A stretch of 64,000 bases of DNA from Wenzhouxiangella marina (GTDB lineage: Bacteria > Pseudomonadota > Gammaproteobacteria > Xanthomonadales > Wenzhouxiangellaceae), in NCBI RefSeq assembly GCF_001187785.1, contig NZ_CP012154.1:2288501-2352500 (forward strand). Direction: 5' to 3'. The notes under the pieces were generated by a model, which did not search any database, was not told where the DNA came from, and saw only the letters and a list, made by a program, of their open reading frames with translations. Of the stretch, positions 17,917 through 25,904 are shown piece by piece (within the stretch, counting starts at the first letter, position 1; each line of letters begins with the position of its first letter). The position numbers were made by a program, and so were the translations under genes.

Positions 17917-19148
17917 AGGGCTTCGATGACGCGTTGCAGCGCCGCCCTGGCCTGACCGAGGTCGCTGGGCACGGCAGGTGCTTCGAGCGCCAGCAGCTCA
18001 TCCAGTTCGGAACGAACCGGGCCCAGGGGCGCCTGATCGGTGGCGAAGTAACGATCGAGCAGATCGGCCAGTGCACTGAGATGTGGCCTCAGGGCTTCAG
18101 CGTCCCGGCGCTCGACGGCCAGCCCGGCCGCGGCCAGATGGAGACGCGCCGCCTCGCGAAGGGCGTCGACCGGCGGCGCGTCGATCAGCTCCTCACCCCG
18201 GTGCTCCACTTCGACGAGCTGTCCCAGGGAGCGTGTCACGCTCGACCACCAACCAGACTCCGCCTCGGTTTCACCCGGTTCGGCGCCGCCGGGACCCCCG
18301 TCCGCAGGCTGCAGCGTCGGCCAGTCCTCGACCGACGTCGACCAGCGCATGAGGCGCGCGCGTGCGCCGGACCAATCCGGCTCGCTCTGCGAGTCGATTC
18401 GATCGATTTCTTCGGCCAGACGCTCGCGGGCCTGATTGAGGCGCGAATCCGGCTGCGCACTCAGTCGTGTCTCCGCCCGGCGATAGGCGAGCAAGGCGGC
18501 GGCTCGGTTCTGGCCGGATTCGGCGAGCGCCTGGCCGATCCCCAGTAGCGCGGAGGCTTCGATCAGATCGAGCTTCAAGGCCAGATCACGATCGACGTCG
18601 CGCTGTTGATCGCTGCGCTCGCTCAGCTGCTCGGCGAAGCGGGCCATGGAACGCTGCACCTCGGCCTCACGTTCCTGCGCCCGGTCCATCCGCCCTTCGA
18701 TCTCGCTGAGCCGGGCCGACACGACAGGATCGGATTCGGCGGCAAGCGCTCGGGACTGCTCGATGCGCGCCACGGCATCGGCCAGTCCGCTGCGGATGGC
18801 GTCCAGGTCAGCATCGATGCGGGCGGACTCATCGCGGCGCTCACGCTCTGCGGCCGATTGTCCGGAAGCCAGTGTCTCGACGCGTGAGGCGAGTTCGCGT
18901 AGCTCCGATTCACCGTCGGCCTCGCTTTTGCCCCACTGCGCTTCGAAGCGGGGCCAGGCCGCCAGTGCCAGCGCGGCAAGCGCCAGCAGGAGCGCCAGCC
19001 AGACCAGGACTCCGGAGCGTGAAGAGGATGGCTCGGAACGCCGCGGTTCCGAAGCCTCCGGGGGTGGCTCGACGGCGGCCTCGGGCTCGACCATGGCCTC
19101 CGTTTCCTCAGCGATGGGTTCAGGAGATTTCGCGTCTTGTTCGCTCAT
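17913..19148 (-). CDS. hemX: Uroporphyrinogen-III C-methyltransferase-like membrane protein HemX
   Basis: This 411-residue protein has an acidic, proline-rich cytoplasmic N-terminus (about 1-45), one membrane segment (about 46-66) and a long coiled-coil and helical periplasmic region. The late part contains WWSSVTRSLGQLVEVEHR, a hallmark of HemX. Despite the family name it lacks a SAM methyltransferase fold, and its catalytic role is doubtful. The start is placed at 19148 (MSEQDAKSPEP); upstream sequence in frame is antisense to hemD-proximal DNA and not conserved. hemD ends 50 bp before it, and hemY overlaps its stop. Confidence 0.92.
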   Translation of the reverse strand: MSEQDAKSPEPIAEETEAMVEPEAAVEPPPEASEPRRSEPSSSRSGVLVWLALLLALAALALAAWPRFEAQWGKSEADGESELRELASRVETLASGQSAAERERRDESARIDADLDAIRSGLADAVARIEQSRALAAESDPVVSARLSEIEGRMDRAQEREAEVQRSMARFAEQLSERSDQQRDVDRDLALKLDLIEASALLGIGQALAESGQNRAAALLAYRRAETRLSAQPDSRLNQARERLAEEIDRIDSQSEPDWSGARARLMRWSTSVEDWPTLQPADGGPGGAEPGETEAESGWWSSVTRSLGQLVEVEHRGEELIDAPPVDALREAARLHLAAAGLAVERRDAEALRPHLSALADLLDRYFATDQAPLGPVRSELDELLALEAPAVPSDLGQARAALQRVIEAL

Positions 19149-19198
19149 CTTGGGCAAGGCCAGCGCCTGGATTCGATCAATCCCGAGAGTACCGCAAA

Positions 19199-19954
19199 TC
19201 AGCTTTCCGTTGGGCACGAGGCCAGCGCCTCGAGCATGGACGCATCGTCCGCCCCGCGGCTGAGGAATGCTCGAGTGCAACCGAGGACCCGCGCTCGGTC
19301 GAGCAGACGGCGGGATGGCAGGACCATGGGCGACTGGCGAAGGCGATCCCATCGCGCTGGCCCCAGGGACTCGCGCAGCCGTTCGAGCGCGGAACCGCTG
19401 GCCACCAGGGTGACCAGTTGAGTGGCGTCGTCGATGCACCGCGCCTGGCTCGATTCGAGGGCGACGGGCACGCGCTGGTAGACATCGGCGCGCAGCACCC
19501 GCGCGCCACGGTCCGCCAGCGCCTGATCGAGGAGTCGGCGACCGTCCGGGGCCGCCAGGATCAGCCACCGCTGCGCGGCGACCTCCCGAAGACAGGGCAG
19601 TCGCAGCATCGCCTCGCTGTCACCGGCACCGGTCGGGGCGAAGACCGGACCCAATCCCAGTTCCTCGGCAAGCGACGCCGTGCCGCCTCCCGGAACGACC
19701 AGGGGAATGCCTTCCAGCTCGGTCGGTTCGAGCAGCCGGGCCAGCTGACGCAGACCCTCGCGGCTGGTCACGATCAGCCCATCGACCGGCAGCATCGATC
19801 GCAGTGCCGCCCCGGTCTGATCCGGGTCGCTCGGTCCCTCGAGGCGCAGCAAGGGCAGGTGCAGTACCGCCCCCCCCTGCGCCAGGACTCGATCGCACAA
19901 TCGTCGACCCTCCTCACCGATTCGAGTCACGATCACCAGCGGTTCAGGGTTCAT
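19199..19954 (-). CDS. hemD: Uroporphyrinogen-III synthase
   Basis: This 251-residue protein cyclises hydroxymethylbilane to uroporphyrinogen III with inversion of ring D. The two-domain HemD pattern is visible: IVTRIGEEGRRL at the start, DGLIVTSREGLRQLARLL, the hinge and second domain RWLILAAPDGRRLLDQAL, ADVYQRVP, and TLVASGSALERLRE near the end. HemD proteins diverge strongly, so the assignment rests on these strands and on position between hemC and hemX. Unusually, the gene is separated from hemC by 303 bp containing an intrinsic terminator. Confidence 0.92.
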   Translation of the reverse strand: MNPEPLVIVTRIGEEGRRLCDRVLAQGGAVLHLPLLRLEGPSDPDQTGAALRSMLPVDGLIVTSREGLRQLARLLEPTELEGIPLVVPGGGTASLAEELGLGPVFAPTGAGDSEAMLRLPCLREVAAQRWLILAAPDGRRLLDQALADRGARVLRADVYQRVPVALESSQARCIDDATQLVTLVASGSALERLRESLGPARWDRLRQSPMVLPSRRLLDRARVLGCTRAFLSRGADDASMLEALASCPTES

Positions 19955-20005
19955 GGACGGTCCAGAGCCAATGTGCAGATACCGATCACGAGCAATCCCT
20001 CCAAG

Positions 20006-20036
20006 AAAAAAAGCCCGCTGAGGCAGCGGGCTTTTT
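20006..20036 (-). terminator. Strong intrinsic terminator between hemC and hemD
   Basis: AGCCCGCTG (20012-20020) pairs with CAGCGGGCT (20024-20032) around a 3-nt loop. Reading on the minus strand the hairpin is followed by seven T residues; on the plus strand by five. It lies about 50 bp upstream of hemD and about 220 bp downstream of hemC. Transcripts coming from hemC should therefore largely stop here unless antitermination occurs. Confidence 0.88.
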
Positions 20037-20050
20037 CGGGGGTTTAAGAA

Positions 20051-20153
20051 TCCGGGCGTCTGGCGCAGCCACTCAAAGTGCTGGGGGCTTGCGTGTTGGC
20101 GTTGGCAGTAGGGGGACGCACCTCAAATGACTGAGCCGTGGATGACGCCCGGA
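20051..20153 (-). ncRNA. Candidate structured RNA (sRNA or hemD leader) upstream of the terminator
   Basis: Within the 303-bp hemC-hemD gap, which has no open reading frame of note, a perfect 10-bp helix closes a ~100-nt unit: minus-strand TCCGGGCGTC (20153-20144) pairs with GACGCCCGGA (20060-20051). The interior has two C-rich single-strand candidates (GTCCCCCT and GCCCCCAG). The unit is followed 14 nt later by the intrinsic terminator. This is the layout of either a terminated small RNA or a riboswitch-like leader of hemD-hemX-hemY. I do not recognise it as 6S, SRP, tmRNA or a known riboswitch. The rest of the gap (20154-20257) is AT-richer than its surroundings and may hold its promoter, but I see no clear hexamers. 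Confidence 0.4.
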
Positions 20154-20257
20154 AAGCAAATCGATTCTTCCCCTTCCGCCTCGCTAACTTGATTAGGACT
20201 TTCTCACAAATATCGCCCCCTGTCCAGCCTTCGCAGGCCGGTCATGCGGGAAAAATT

Positions 20258-21172
20258 TCACAAACGTGACAGGATTCTCATCGCGCCAGCGCCCTTCAGC
20301 AGCTCGGCAGCTTCTTCACCCAGCGCGCGAGCCGCGGCCACGCTTCCCTCGACCCGCGCATCGAGACACTCTCGCCCATCGGGACTGCAGAGCCGGGCCT
20401 GGAGCCTGAGACGATCACACTCGATTTCGGCCAGCGCGGCCAGGGGCATCCGACAGTCTCCGCCCAGCGCTGCCACCACGGCCCGCTCGGCCTCGACCCG
20501 CGCCCTCGTCTCCGCGCACTCCAGGCAGGCGAGGTGCTCGAGAATCTCGGCATCGCCTTCGCGGCACTGCACCACGATGACGCCCTGCCCCGGTGCCGGG
20601 AGAAATTCCGGCGGCCGGAGCGGCAGCGGTGTCGGCACCTTCAGGCCCAGCCGCTCGAGACCGGCCGCAGCGAGAATGACGGCATCGACCTCACCGGTCT
20701 CGAGCTTGCCGAGACGCGTCTGCACATTGCCTCGGATCGGCACGATCTCGAACTCCGGATGCATCCGGAGCAACTGTGACTGACGGCGCAGGCTGGACGT
20801 CCCCACCCGCGCGCGCTCCGGCATCTGCTCCGGGGACAATCCGTCGGCGTTCAACCACCAGTCCACCCAGTTCGCCCGGGGCAGCACCACGCTCAGCACC
20901 AGACCGGGCGGCGATTCGGCCGGAACGTCCTTGAGCGAATGCACGGCGATGTCGGCCCGGCCATCCAGCAGGGCGGCTTCCAGCTCTTTGAGAAACAGCC
21001 CCTTGCCGCCGATCTCGGCAAGCGAGCGGTCGAGGATCTCGTCCCCCCGCGTACTCAATGGCACCAGTTCGAGCGCCAGATCGGGATGGGCCTGTGACAG
21101 CTGCTCGGCCACGTGCTCGCTCTGCCACAGGGCGAGGCGGGATTGCCGAGTGGCGATCCGGATGCGATTCAT
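20258..21172 (-). CDS. hemC: Hydroxymethylbilane synthase (porphobilinogen deaminase)
   Basis: This 304-residue enzyme polymerises four porphobilinogens into hydroxymethylbilane. Key features are RIATRQSRLALWQ at the N-terminus, catalytic Asp82 in VHSLKDVP, the GTSSLRRQSQL and IRGNVQTRLGKL arginine-rich cofactor and substrate segments, and the dipyrromethane-anchoring Cys240 in LGGDCRMPLAA. Its ATG overlaps the stop of the upstream response regulator (ATGA at 21169-21172), so the two are coupled. The algR-hemC junction is also seen in Pseudomonas and Xanthomonas. Confidence 0.97.
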   Translation of the reverse strand: MNRIRIATRQSRLALWQSEHVAEQLSQAHPDLALELVPLSTRGDEILDRSLAEIGGKGLFLKELEAALLDGRADIAVHSLKDVPAESPPGLVLSVVLPRANWVDWWLNADGLSPEQMPERARVGTSSLRRQSQLLRMHPEFEIVPIRGNVQTRLGKLETGEVDAVILAAAGLERLGLKVPTPLPLRPPEFLPAPGQGVIVVQCREGDAEILEHLACLECAETRARVEAERAVVAALGGDCRMPLAALAEIECDRLRLQARLCSPDGRECLDARVEGSVAAARALGEEAAELLKGAGAMRILSRL

Positions 21173-21888
21173 GTCATGTCCTTCAGGGCCCGGCGAACCG
21201 CAGGGAGATTCCTGCGACTCACTTCGGGCTGCACATCGATTCCTTCGATTTCCACGCAGTCGGCACCTGCCGGGTTCCGGAACAGGGCGCGCAGACGATT
21301 GCGGTCGACCAGGGCGTTTCGGTGCACCCGCAGAAAGCGCTCCGGAAAGCGCTGCTCCAGCTGCACCAGCGATTCTTCCACCAGGGCCTTGCCACCGGTG
21401 TGATGCACGCAGACGTACTTGTCCTCTGCAATCAGGGCCCGGACCTCGTCGAGGGGAATTCGCGTGACCCGCTCGCCCAGTCGGGCCAGCAGGGCCGGCA
21501 CCTGGGCAGGGTTGCGATCCAATCGCTCCCGCACTCGCGCGAAGGCCGCCTCGAGACGGGACGCGCGCACGGGCTTGACCAGGTAGTCGATGGCCTCGAC
21601 GTCGAAGGCCTCGACGGCATAGCGCTCGAAGGCCGTCACGAAGATCACCGCCGGCTCCGGATCCAGAGTGCTCAGCTGGCGGGCCACATCGACGCCGTTG
21701 CCACCCGGCATTTCCACGTCCAGCAGCACGACATCGGGGGATGCCTGTCGACAGGCAGGGAGCACCTCGTTCGGGCGACTGGCACTGCCGGCCACCTCCA
21801 CCCCATCGATCCCTTCGATCAGCCGCAGCAATCGTTCGCGAGCCGGAGCCTCGTCATCGACCACCAGCACACGAAGGGAAGCACTCAC
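21169..21888 (-). CDS. algR: LytTR-family response regulator, AlgR-like
   Basis: This 239-residue protein has a receiver domain (VLVVDDEAPARERLL, phosphorylation site Asp57 in VVLLDVEMPGG, and Lys in YLVKPV) and a C-terminal LytTR DNA-binding domain (IPLDEVRALIAEDKYV to FLRVHRNALVDRNRL). AlgR regulates type IV pili, alginate and haem-linked genes in Pseudomonas. I place the start at GTG 21888, which overlaps the esterase stop as GTGA; the longer open frame to 21969 is antisense-like sequence inside the esterase gene. The usual partner kinase gene (algZ/fimS) is not adjacent. Confidence 0.92.
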   Translation of the reverse strand: MSASLRVLVVDDEAPARERLLRLIEGIDGVEVAGSASRPNEVLPACRQASPDVVLLDVEMPGGNGVDVARQLSTLDPEPAVIFVTAFERYAVEAFDVEAIDYLVKPVRASRLEAAFARVRERLDRNPAQVPALLARLGERVTRIPLDEVRALIAEDKYVCVHHTGGKALVEESLVQLEQRFPERFLRVHRNALVDRNRLRALFRNPAGADCVEIEGIDVQPEVSRRNLPAVRRALKDMT

Positions 21889-22565
21889 GACCAGATCGCT
21901 TCCAGCCAGGCATCGATCGCCTGGATCTCTTCGGGGGACACGGAGTGCGGCATGGGATAGCTGTGCCATTCGACCGAATAGCCCGCGGCCTCCAGTCGAT
22001 CGGCCGCTTGCCGGCCCAGCGCCAGGGGAACGATCGGATCGTGCTCGCCATGCGCCATGAACACCGGTACTCTCGCCGAGGCCGGCTGCGACCAGGACTC
22101 CAATCGATCGGCCTGCAGCAGGTAGCAGGACAAGGCCATCACGCCCGCGAGGGCCTCGGTGCGGGCCAGGCCCGTGCGCAGCGCGATCGCGCCTCCCTGG
22201 GAAAACCCGGCCAGAACGATGTTCCCGGCCTCGATGCCCGACTCGATCTGCTCATCGATCAGGACGTGCACGGAAGCGACCGAGGCGAGAATGCCGGCTT
22301 CGTCCTGATCGCGGTCGATCGACATCCCAAGAATGTCGTACCAGGCGCGCATCGCCATGCCCCCGTTGATCGTCACCGGGCGCACCGGCGCGTGCGGAAA
22401 GACGAAGCGCACCGGGCGCCTGGCGGCCGCTCGCAGGTGCGGTACAATCGGCTCGAAATCGTGGCCGTCGGCGCCCAGCCCGTGCAGCCAGATCACGGCA
22501 TGCGTCGGCTCCGCGCCGGTTTCCCGGATCACCCGGTCCAGTCGTTCAGAAGTGGAATCATTCAT
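21885..22565 (-). CDS. Alpha/beta hydrolase, carboxylesterase II / phospholipase family
   Basis: This 226-residue protein is a small carboxylesterase of the EstB/acyl-protein-thioesterase type. The triad is visible: Ser122 in LAGFSQGGAIAL, Asp176 in HGEHDPIVP and His207 in PMPHSVSPEEI. The oxyanion segment IWLHGLGADGHDF is near residue 26. It probably hydrolyses short acyl esters or lysophospholipids in the cytoplasm; the substrate is not known. It overlaps algR downstream (GTGA). Its ATG overlaps the divergent lptM start codon, so both promoters must lie in the opposite gene. Confidence 0.9.
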   Translation of the reverse strand: MNDSTSERLDRVIRETGAEPTHAVIWLHGLGADGHDFEPIVPHLRAAARRPVRFVFPHAPVRPVTINGGMAMRAWYDILGMSIDRDQDEAGILASVASVHVLIDEQIESGIEAGNIVLAGFSQGGAIALRTGLARTEALAGVMALSCYLLQADRLESWSQPASARVPVFMAHGEHDPIVPLALGRQAADRLEAAGYSVEWHSYPMPHSVSPEEIQAIDAWLEAIWS

Positions 22566-22731
22566 GCGCCTAATTCTACCCGGACTCCTCGTCCTGCTGC
22601 TGGCCGCCTGCGGCCTGAAGGACGACCTCTACCTGCCGGAACCGACGCAGGTCGAAGCCACGCAGGACAGCCAGACCGAGGACCGCGCGAACCCCGACAG
22701 CGAAGACACCGACGATGAAGCGGATTCCTGA
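22564..22731 (+). CDS. lptM: LPS translocon maturation lipoprotein LptM (YifL)
   Basis: This is a 55-residue lipoprotein with a short hydrophobic signal and lipobox LAAC (Cys16), followed immediately by the family hallmark CGLKDDLYLPEP. The acidic tail is variable. In E. coli LptM assists disulfide maturation of the LPS transporter LptD at the outer membrane. Gene order supports the call: lptM lies ahead of dapF, DUF484 and xerC, as in enterobacteria, with a methyltransferase gene inserted. The start ATG at 22564 shares two bases with the start codon of the divergent esterase (CATG). The stop overlaps the next gene by 17 bp. Confidence 0.88.
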   Translation: MRLILPGLLVLLLAACGLKDDLYLPEPTQVEATQDSQTEDRANPDSEDTDDEADS

Positions 22732-23377
22732 ACCCGAGCTGATGGATGCACCGGCGCAGGCGCAGGCCTACGCCGAGGCCGACTTCAGCGAATCGAACCA
22801 GGCCTTCGTCGATGCCTTCATCCGTTTCGCCGAGGCGGGCACGGAGGGGCGTCTGATCGACCTGGGCTGTGGCCCGGGCGACATCTGCCTGCGCCTGGCC
22901 AGGGCCATGCCCGGCTGGCGGATCATCGGACTGGATGCCGGACCCAACATGCTCGCCCTGGCACAGGCCGCCGTCGAGGCGGCGCAGGCCAGCTCGATCG
23001 AGCTGGCGCTGCGACGCCTGCCCTGCGAACTCCCGGGTCAGCCGCTCGACGCCATCGTCTCCAACAGCCTGCTGCACCATCTGCCCGATCCGATGGCGCT
23101 GTGGAACACGATCGCCGATCAGGCCGGGCCCGGCTGCCGCGTCCAGATCATGGACCTGCACCGGCCCGACAGCCCCGAGCAGGCCCGCGCCATCGTCGAG
23201 CAGTACGCCGGCGACGCGCCCGAGGTCCTGGCCACCGACTTCTACAACAGCCTGCTGGCCGCCTACACCGCCGACGAGGTCATCGATCAGTGTCGCCAAG
23301 CCGGCCTCGAGACCATGGTCCTGACCCGTCCCAGCGATCGACACTGGCTGGTCCAGGGCATTCTCCCGACCGGATGA
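22715..23377 (+). CDS. Class I SAM-dependent methyltransferase
   Basis: This 220-residue protein has the Rossmann methyltransferase motifs: LIDLGCGPGDICLRLA (motif I), IIGLDAGPNMLALA (acidic post-I) and DAIVSNSLLHHLPDP (motif IV/V). No specific substrate signature is recognisable; the HHL after motif IV resembles small-molecule methyltransferases. It is embedded in a coupled run: 17-bp overlap with lptM and an ATGA overlap with dapF. This placement suggests co-expression with cell-envelope and lysine/peptidoglycan precursor genes, but gives no reaction. Confidence 0.87.
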   Translation: MKRIPEPELMDAPAQAQAYAEADFSESNQAFVDAFIRFAEAGTEGRLIDLGCGPGDICLRLARAMPGWRIIGLDAGPNMLALAQAAVEAAQASSIELALRRLPCELPGQPLDAIVSNSLLHHLPDPMALWNTIADQAGPGCRVQIMDLHRPDSPEQARAIVEQYAGDAPEVLATDFYNSLLAAYTADEVIDQCRQAGLETMVLTRPSDRHWLVQGILPTG

Positions 23378-24222
23378 AGCGCGAACTGGCGTTCACCAAG
23401 CTCGAAGCCCTGGGCAACGATTTCGTACTGATCGATGCCCGGGAAGGGGCCTTCGCCCCCCTGCCCGCCACCGTGGCACGCCTCGGCGACCGGCGCCTGG
23501 GCATCGGCTTCGACCAGCTCCTGATCCTGCGCCCGGCCAGCCGACCCGACCGCCATGTGGCCGTCGAGATCTTCAACCAGGACGGCAGCACCGCCGAGCA
23601 ATGCGGCAACGGCATGCGCGCGGTCGCACTCTGGCTGCACGATCGGGGCGAACTGAGCGAATCGGCCCGGCTGGAAACGGCAGCCGGTCCGGTCGACGTG
23701 CGATTCGAGAGCCCCGATCACATCACCGCCACCCTGCCCCCGCCCAGCGAAGCGGCGCCCGCCGGCGCCGAATTGCCGGCCGAACGGCCATGGCAGGAAT
23801 CGCGGGCTGGCCGAGACTACCCGGTGGACTTCGTAAGCATGGGCAATCCGCACCTGATCCTCGATCTCGAGCAGCCTGCGGACGTCGCGCTGGTCGAATC
23901 GCTGGGTGAAGTCCTGACCCATCATCCCGGCCTGCCCGAGGGCGCCAACGTCAACTTCGCGCACGTCGAGTCGCGCCACCTTATCGACCTCTCGGTCTAC
24001 GAGCGCGGCGCCGGTCCGACCCGGGCCTGTGGCAGCGGCGCCTGTGCGACGGCCGCCAGCCTGATCCGGCGCGGGCAGGTCGACAGCCCGGTCGAAATCC
24101 GGCAGCCGGGCGGAACCCTTGTGATACATTGGGATGGCGGTCCGAAACCCGTTTACATGACCGGGCCGGCCCGGATCGTGTTCCACGGCCGGATCGACAT
24201 CGAGCCGACAATCAACCCCTGA
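23374..24222 (+). CDS. dapF: Diaminopimelate epimerase
   Basis: This 282-residue enzyme interconverts LL- and meso-diaminopimelate for peptidoglycan and lysine synthesis. The two catalytic cysteines are in the expected motifs: Cys77 in AEQCGNGMRA and Cys219 in RACGSGACATA. KLEALGNDFVLID at the N-terminus and SMGNPHLIL are also family signatures. The start at 23374 overlaps the methyltransferase stop as ATGA. Order with DUF484 and xerC downstream is conserved across gammaproteobacteria. Confidence 0.97.
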   Translation: MKRELAFTKLEALGNDFVLIDAREGAFAPLPATVARLGDRRLGIGFDQLLILRPASRPDRHVAVEIFNQDGSTAEQCGNGMRAVALWLHDRGELSESARLETAAGPVDVRFESPDHITATLPPPSEAAPAGAELPAERPWQESRAGRDYPVDFVSMGNPHLILDLEQPADVALVESLGEVLTHHPGLPEGANVNFAHVESRHLIDLSVYERGAGPTRACGSGACATAASLIRRGQVDSPVEIRQPGGTLVIHWDGGPKPVYMTGPARIVFHGRIDIEPTINP

Positions 24223-24237
24223 CCCTGAAGAATTTCC

Positions 24238-24897
24238 ATGACCACGGATGACGTGCTGAACTGGCTGGGTGAACACCCCGATGTGCTGATCGAGCACCCC
24301 GAACTGCTCGAGCGACTGCAACTGCCCCACGATGCCGGCGCCACTTCCCTGATCGAGCGCCAGGTCGAACGCCTGCGCGCGTCCAATCGAAAACTGGAGC
24401 AGCAACTCGAGGCGCTGACCCGAGTGGCCGCGGAGAACGAGCAGCTGAGTCGGCGACTCCATGGTCTGACGCTCGCGGTCCTGGCCGAGAGCCGGCCGGA
24501 GGACTGCCTGGCGGAATTGATCGCCCGACTGCGCGAGGACTTCCAGGCCGATGCCGTCAGCGTGCATCTGATCGATCCGGAGCCCTCGCTCGCGGCGATC
24601 AACGAGGTCCATGCCCATGCCGAGCTCCCCGAGGCTCTGAAATCCCTGGCCGAACCCGACCGAATCCAGTGCGGCCGACTGACGCGCGAAAAGCTCGGCC
24701 TGCTGTTCGGATCGGAAGCCGACTCCATCGCCTCGGCCGCCGTCGTACCGCTGGGCTCCGCCGGCCTGCTGGCCATCGGCGCCACCCAGCAGGACCGCTT
24801 CCACCCCGGCATGGGCACCCTGTTCCTGGAGCTGCTCGCACAGACCGTTCTGGCTCGTCTGAACCCTCCAGCCGCCCACCAGCGCAAGCGTGCCTGA
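24238..24897 (+). CDS. DUF484 family protein
   Basis: This 219-residue protein matches DUF484: an N-terminal helical WLGEHPDVLIEHPELLERLQLPH, a coiled coil (about residues 40-75), and a GAF-like domain with AVVPLGSAGLLAIGATQQDRFHPGMGTLFLELL. The function is unknown, but the gene is almost always between dapF and xerC, as here. Its last codons overlap xerC by 8 bp, so translation is probably coupled. Confidence 0.93.
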   Translation: MTTDDVLNWLGEHPDVLIEHPELLERLQLPHDAGATSLIERQVERLRASNRKLEQQLEALTRVAAENEQLSRRLHGLTLAVLAESRPEDCLAELIARLREDFQADAVSVHLIDPEPSLAAINEVHAHAELPEALKSLAEPDRIQCGRLTREKLGLLFGSEADSIASAAVVPLGSAGLLAIGATQQDRFHPGMGTLFLELLAQTVLARLNPPAAHQRKRA

Positions 24898-25834
24898 CGC
24901 GACGCAGCATTCCGCGCTCGAACAAGCCATCGAGGCCTTTCTCGTCCATGCCCGGGAGGAACTCGGCCTGAGCCCGGCCAGCCTGGACGGCTACGGCCGC
25001 GATCTGAAGCAGTTCCGCCAATGGTGCGAAAACGGCGAGCTCGACCGCCCCGAGGCGATCACCGTCAATGACGTACGCGCCTTCGCCGCCACCCGTCATC
25101 GTCGTGGCATCAACCCTCGTTCGATCCAGCGTCAGCTCTCGGCCCTGCGTCGATTCTTCCGCTACCTTCGACGGGAGGGCCGGATCAAACACGATCCGGT
25201 CGAAGGCGTTCGTGCGCCGCGCGTACAACGTCGCCTGCCCCGCCCCCTGGATATCGATCAGGTGCTGGCCCTGCTCGCGATTCCGGAAGAGGACGAACTG
25301 GCCGTACGCGACCGGGCCATGCTCGAGCTCTTCTACACTTCGGGCCTGCGAGTGAGCGAACTGGCGGGACTGAGCTGGGATCGCCTGGACATCGGCGAGG
25401 CCCTGGTCCGGGTCCTGGGCAAGGGCCGTCGCGAGCGTCTGGTGCCCGTCGGTCAGCACGCGCTGCGCGCGCTCGAGCGCTGGCGCCGGATCCAGCGGGC
25501 GCTACCCGGAAATGAGTCGGGCCGGATATTCACCAGCCTCAAGGGCCGGCCGCTCGGCGTTCGCGCCGTGCAGAAGCGCGTCGCGCACTGGTCCGAGCGA
25601 CAGGGCCTGGACCAGCGCGTCCATCCGCACCAGCTCCGGCACAGTTTCGCCTCGCACATCCTCGAGTCCTCAGGCGACCTGCGCGCGGTGCAGGAACTCC
25701 TTGGCCACGCCAATCTTTCCACCACGCAGATCTACACCCACCTGGATTTCCAGCACCTGGCCCGGGTCTACGATGAGACCCATCCCAGAGCACGACGCAA
25801 GTCGGGCAGCAAGGACGGCAGCGACGATTCCTGA
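24890..25834 (+). CDS. xerC: Tyrosine recombinase XerC
   Basis: This 314-residue recombinase resolves chromosome dimers at dif with XerD and FtsK. The N-terminal SAM-like domain has AFLVHAREELGLSPASLDGY. The catalytic set is complete: Arg154 (SGLRVSELAGL), Lys178, His247 and Arg250 (HPHQLRHSFASH), His273 (LLGHANLSTTQ) and nucleophile Tyr282 (IYTHLDF). The GTG start at 24890 overlaps the DUF484 stop by 8 bp. Position after dapF-DUF484 separates it from XerD and integrases. Confidence 0.96.
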   Translation: MPDATQHSALEQAIEAFLVHAREELGLSPASLDGYGRDLKQFRQWCENGELDRPEAITVNDVRAFAATRHRRGINPRSIQRQLSALRRFFRYLRREGRIKHDPVEGVRAPRVQRRLPRPLDIDQVLALLAIPEEDELAVRDRAMLELFYTSGLRVSELAGLSWDRLDIGEALVRVLGKGRRERLVPVGQHALRALERWRRIQRALPGNESGRIFTSLKGRPLGVRAVQKRVAHWSERQGLDQRVHPHQLRHSFASHILESSGDLRAVQELLGHANLSTTQIYTHLDFQHLARVYDETHPRARRKSGSKDGSDDS

Positions 25835-25846
25835 GCACCGGCGTCC

Positions 25847-25876
25847 CTTTTGCCGGGGCCCGACCGTCCCCATGTA
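25847..25876 (+). promoter_or_regulatory. Possible sigma-32 (heat-shock) promoter for hslVU
   Basis: The 70-bp xerC-hslV gap holds CCCCATGTA at 25868-25876, a full match to the sigma-32 -10 consensus CCCCATnTA. CTTTTG at 25847-25852 sits 15 bp upstream as a weak match to CTTGAA. Heat-shock control of hslVU is known in E. coli, so the site is coherent with its position 29 bp before the hslV start. Confidence 0.5.
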
Positions 25877-25904
25877 GGCGATTCACGCAGACATCGGAAT
25901 CGGC

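Noticed and set aside
20051-20153. Assignment of the hemC-hemD RNA as 6S or SRP RNA
   Set aside because: No GGUCAGG/GGAA SRP core, and I could not recognise the 6S bubble arrangement; left as unassigned.
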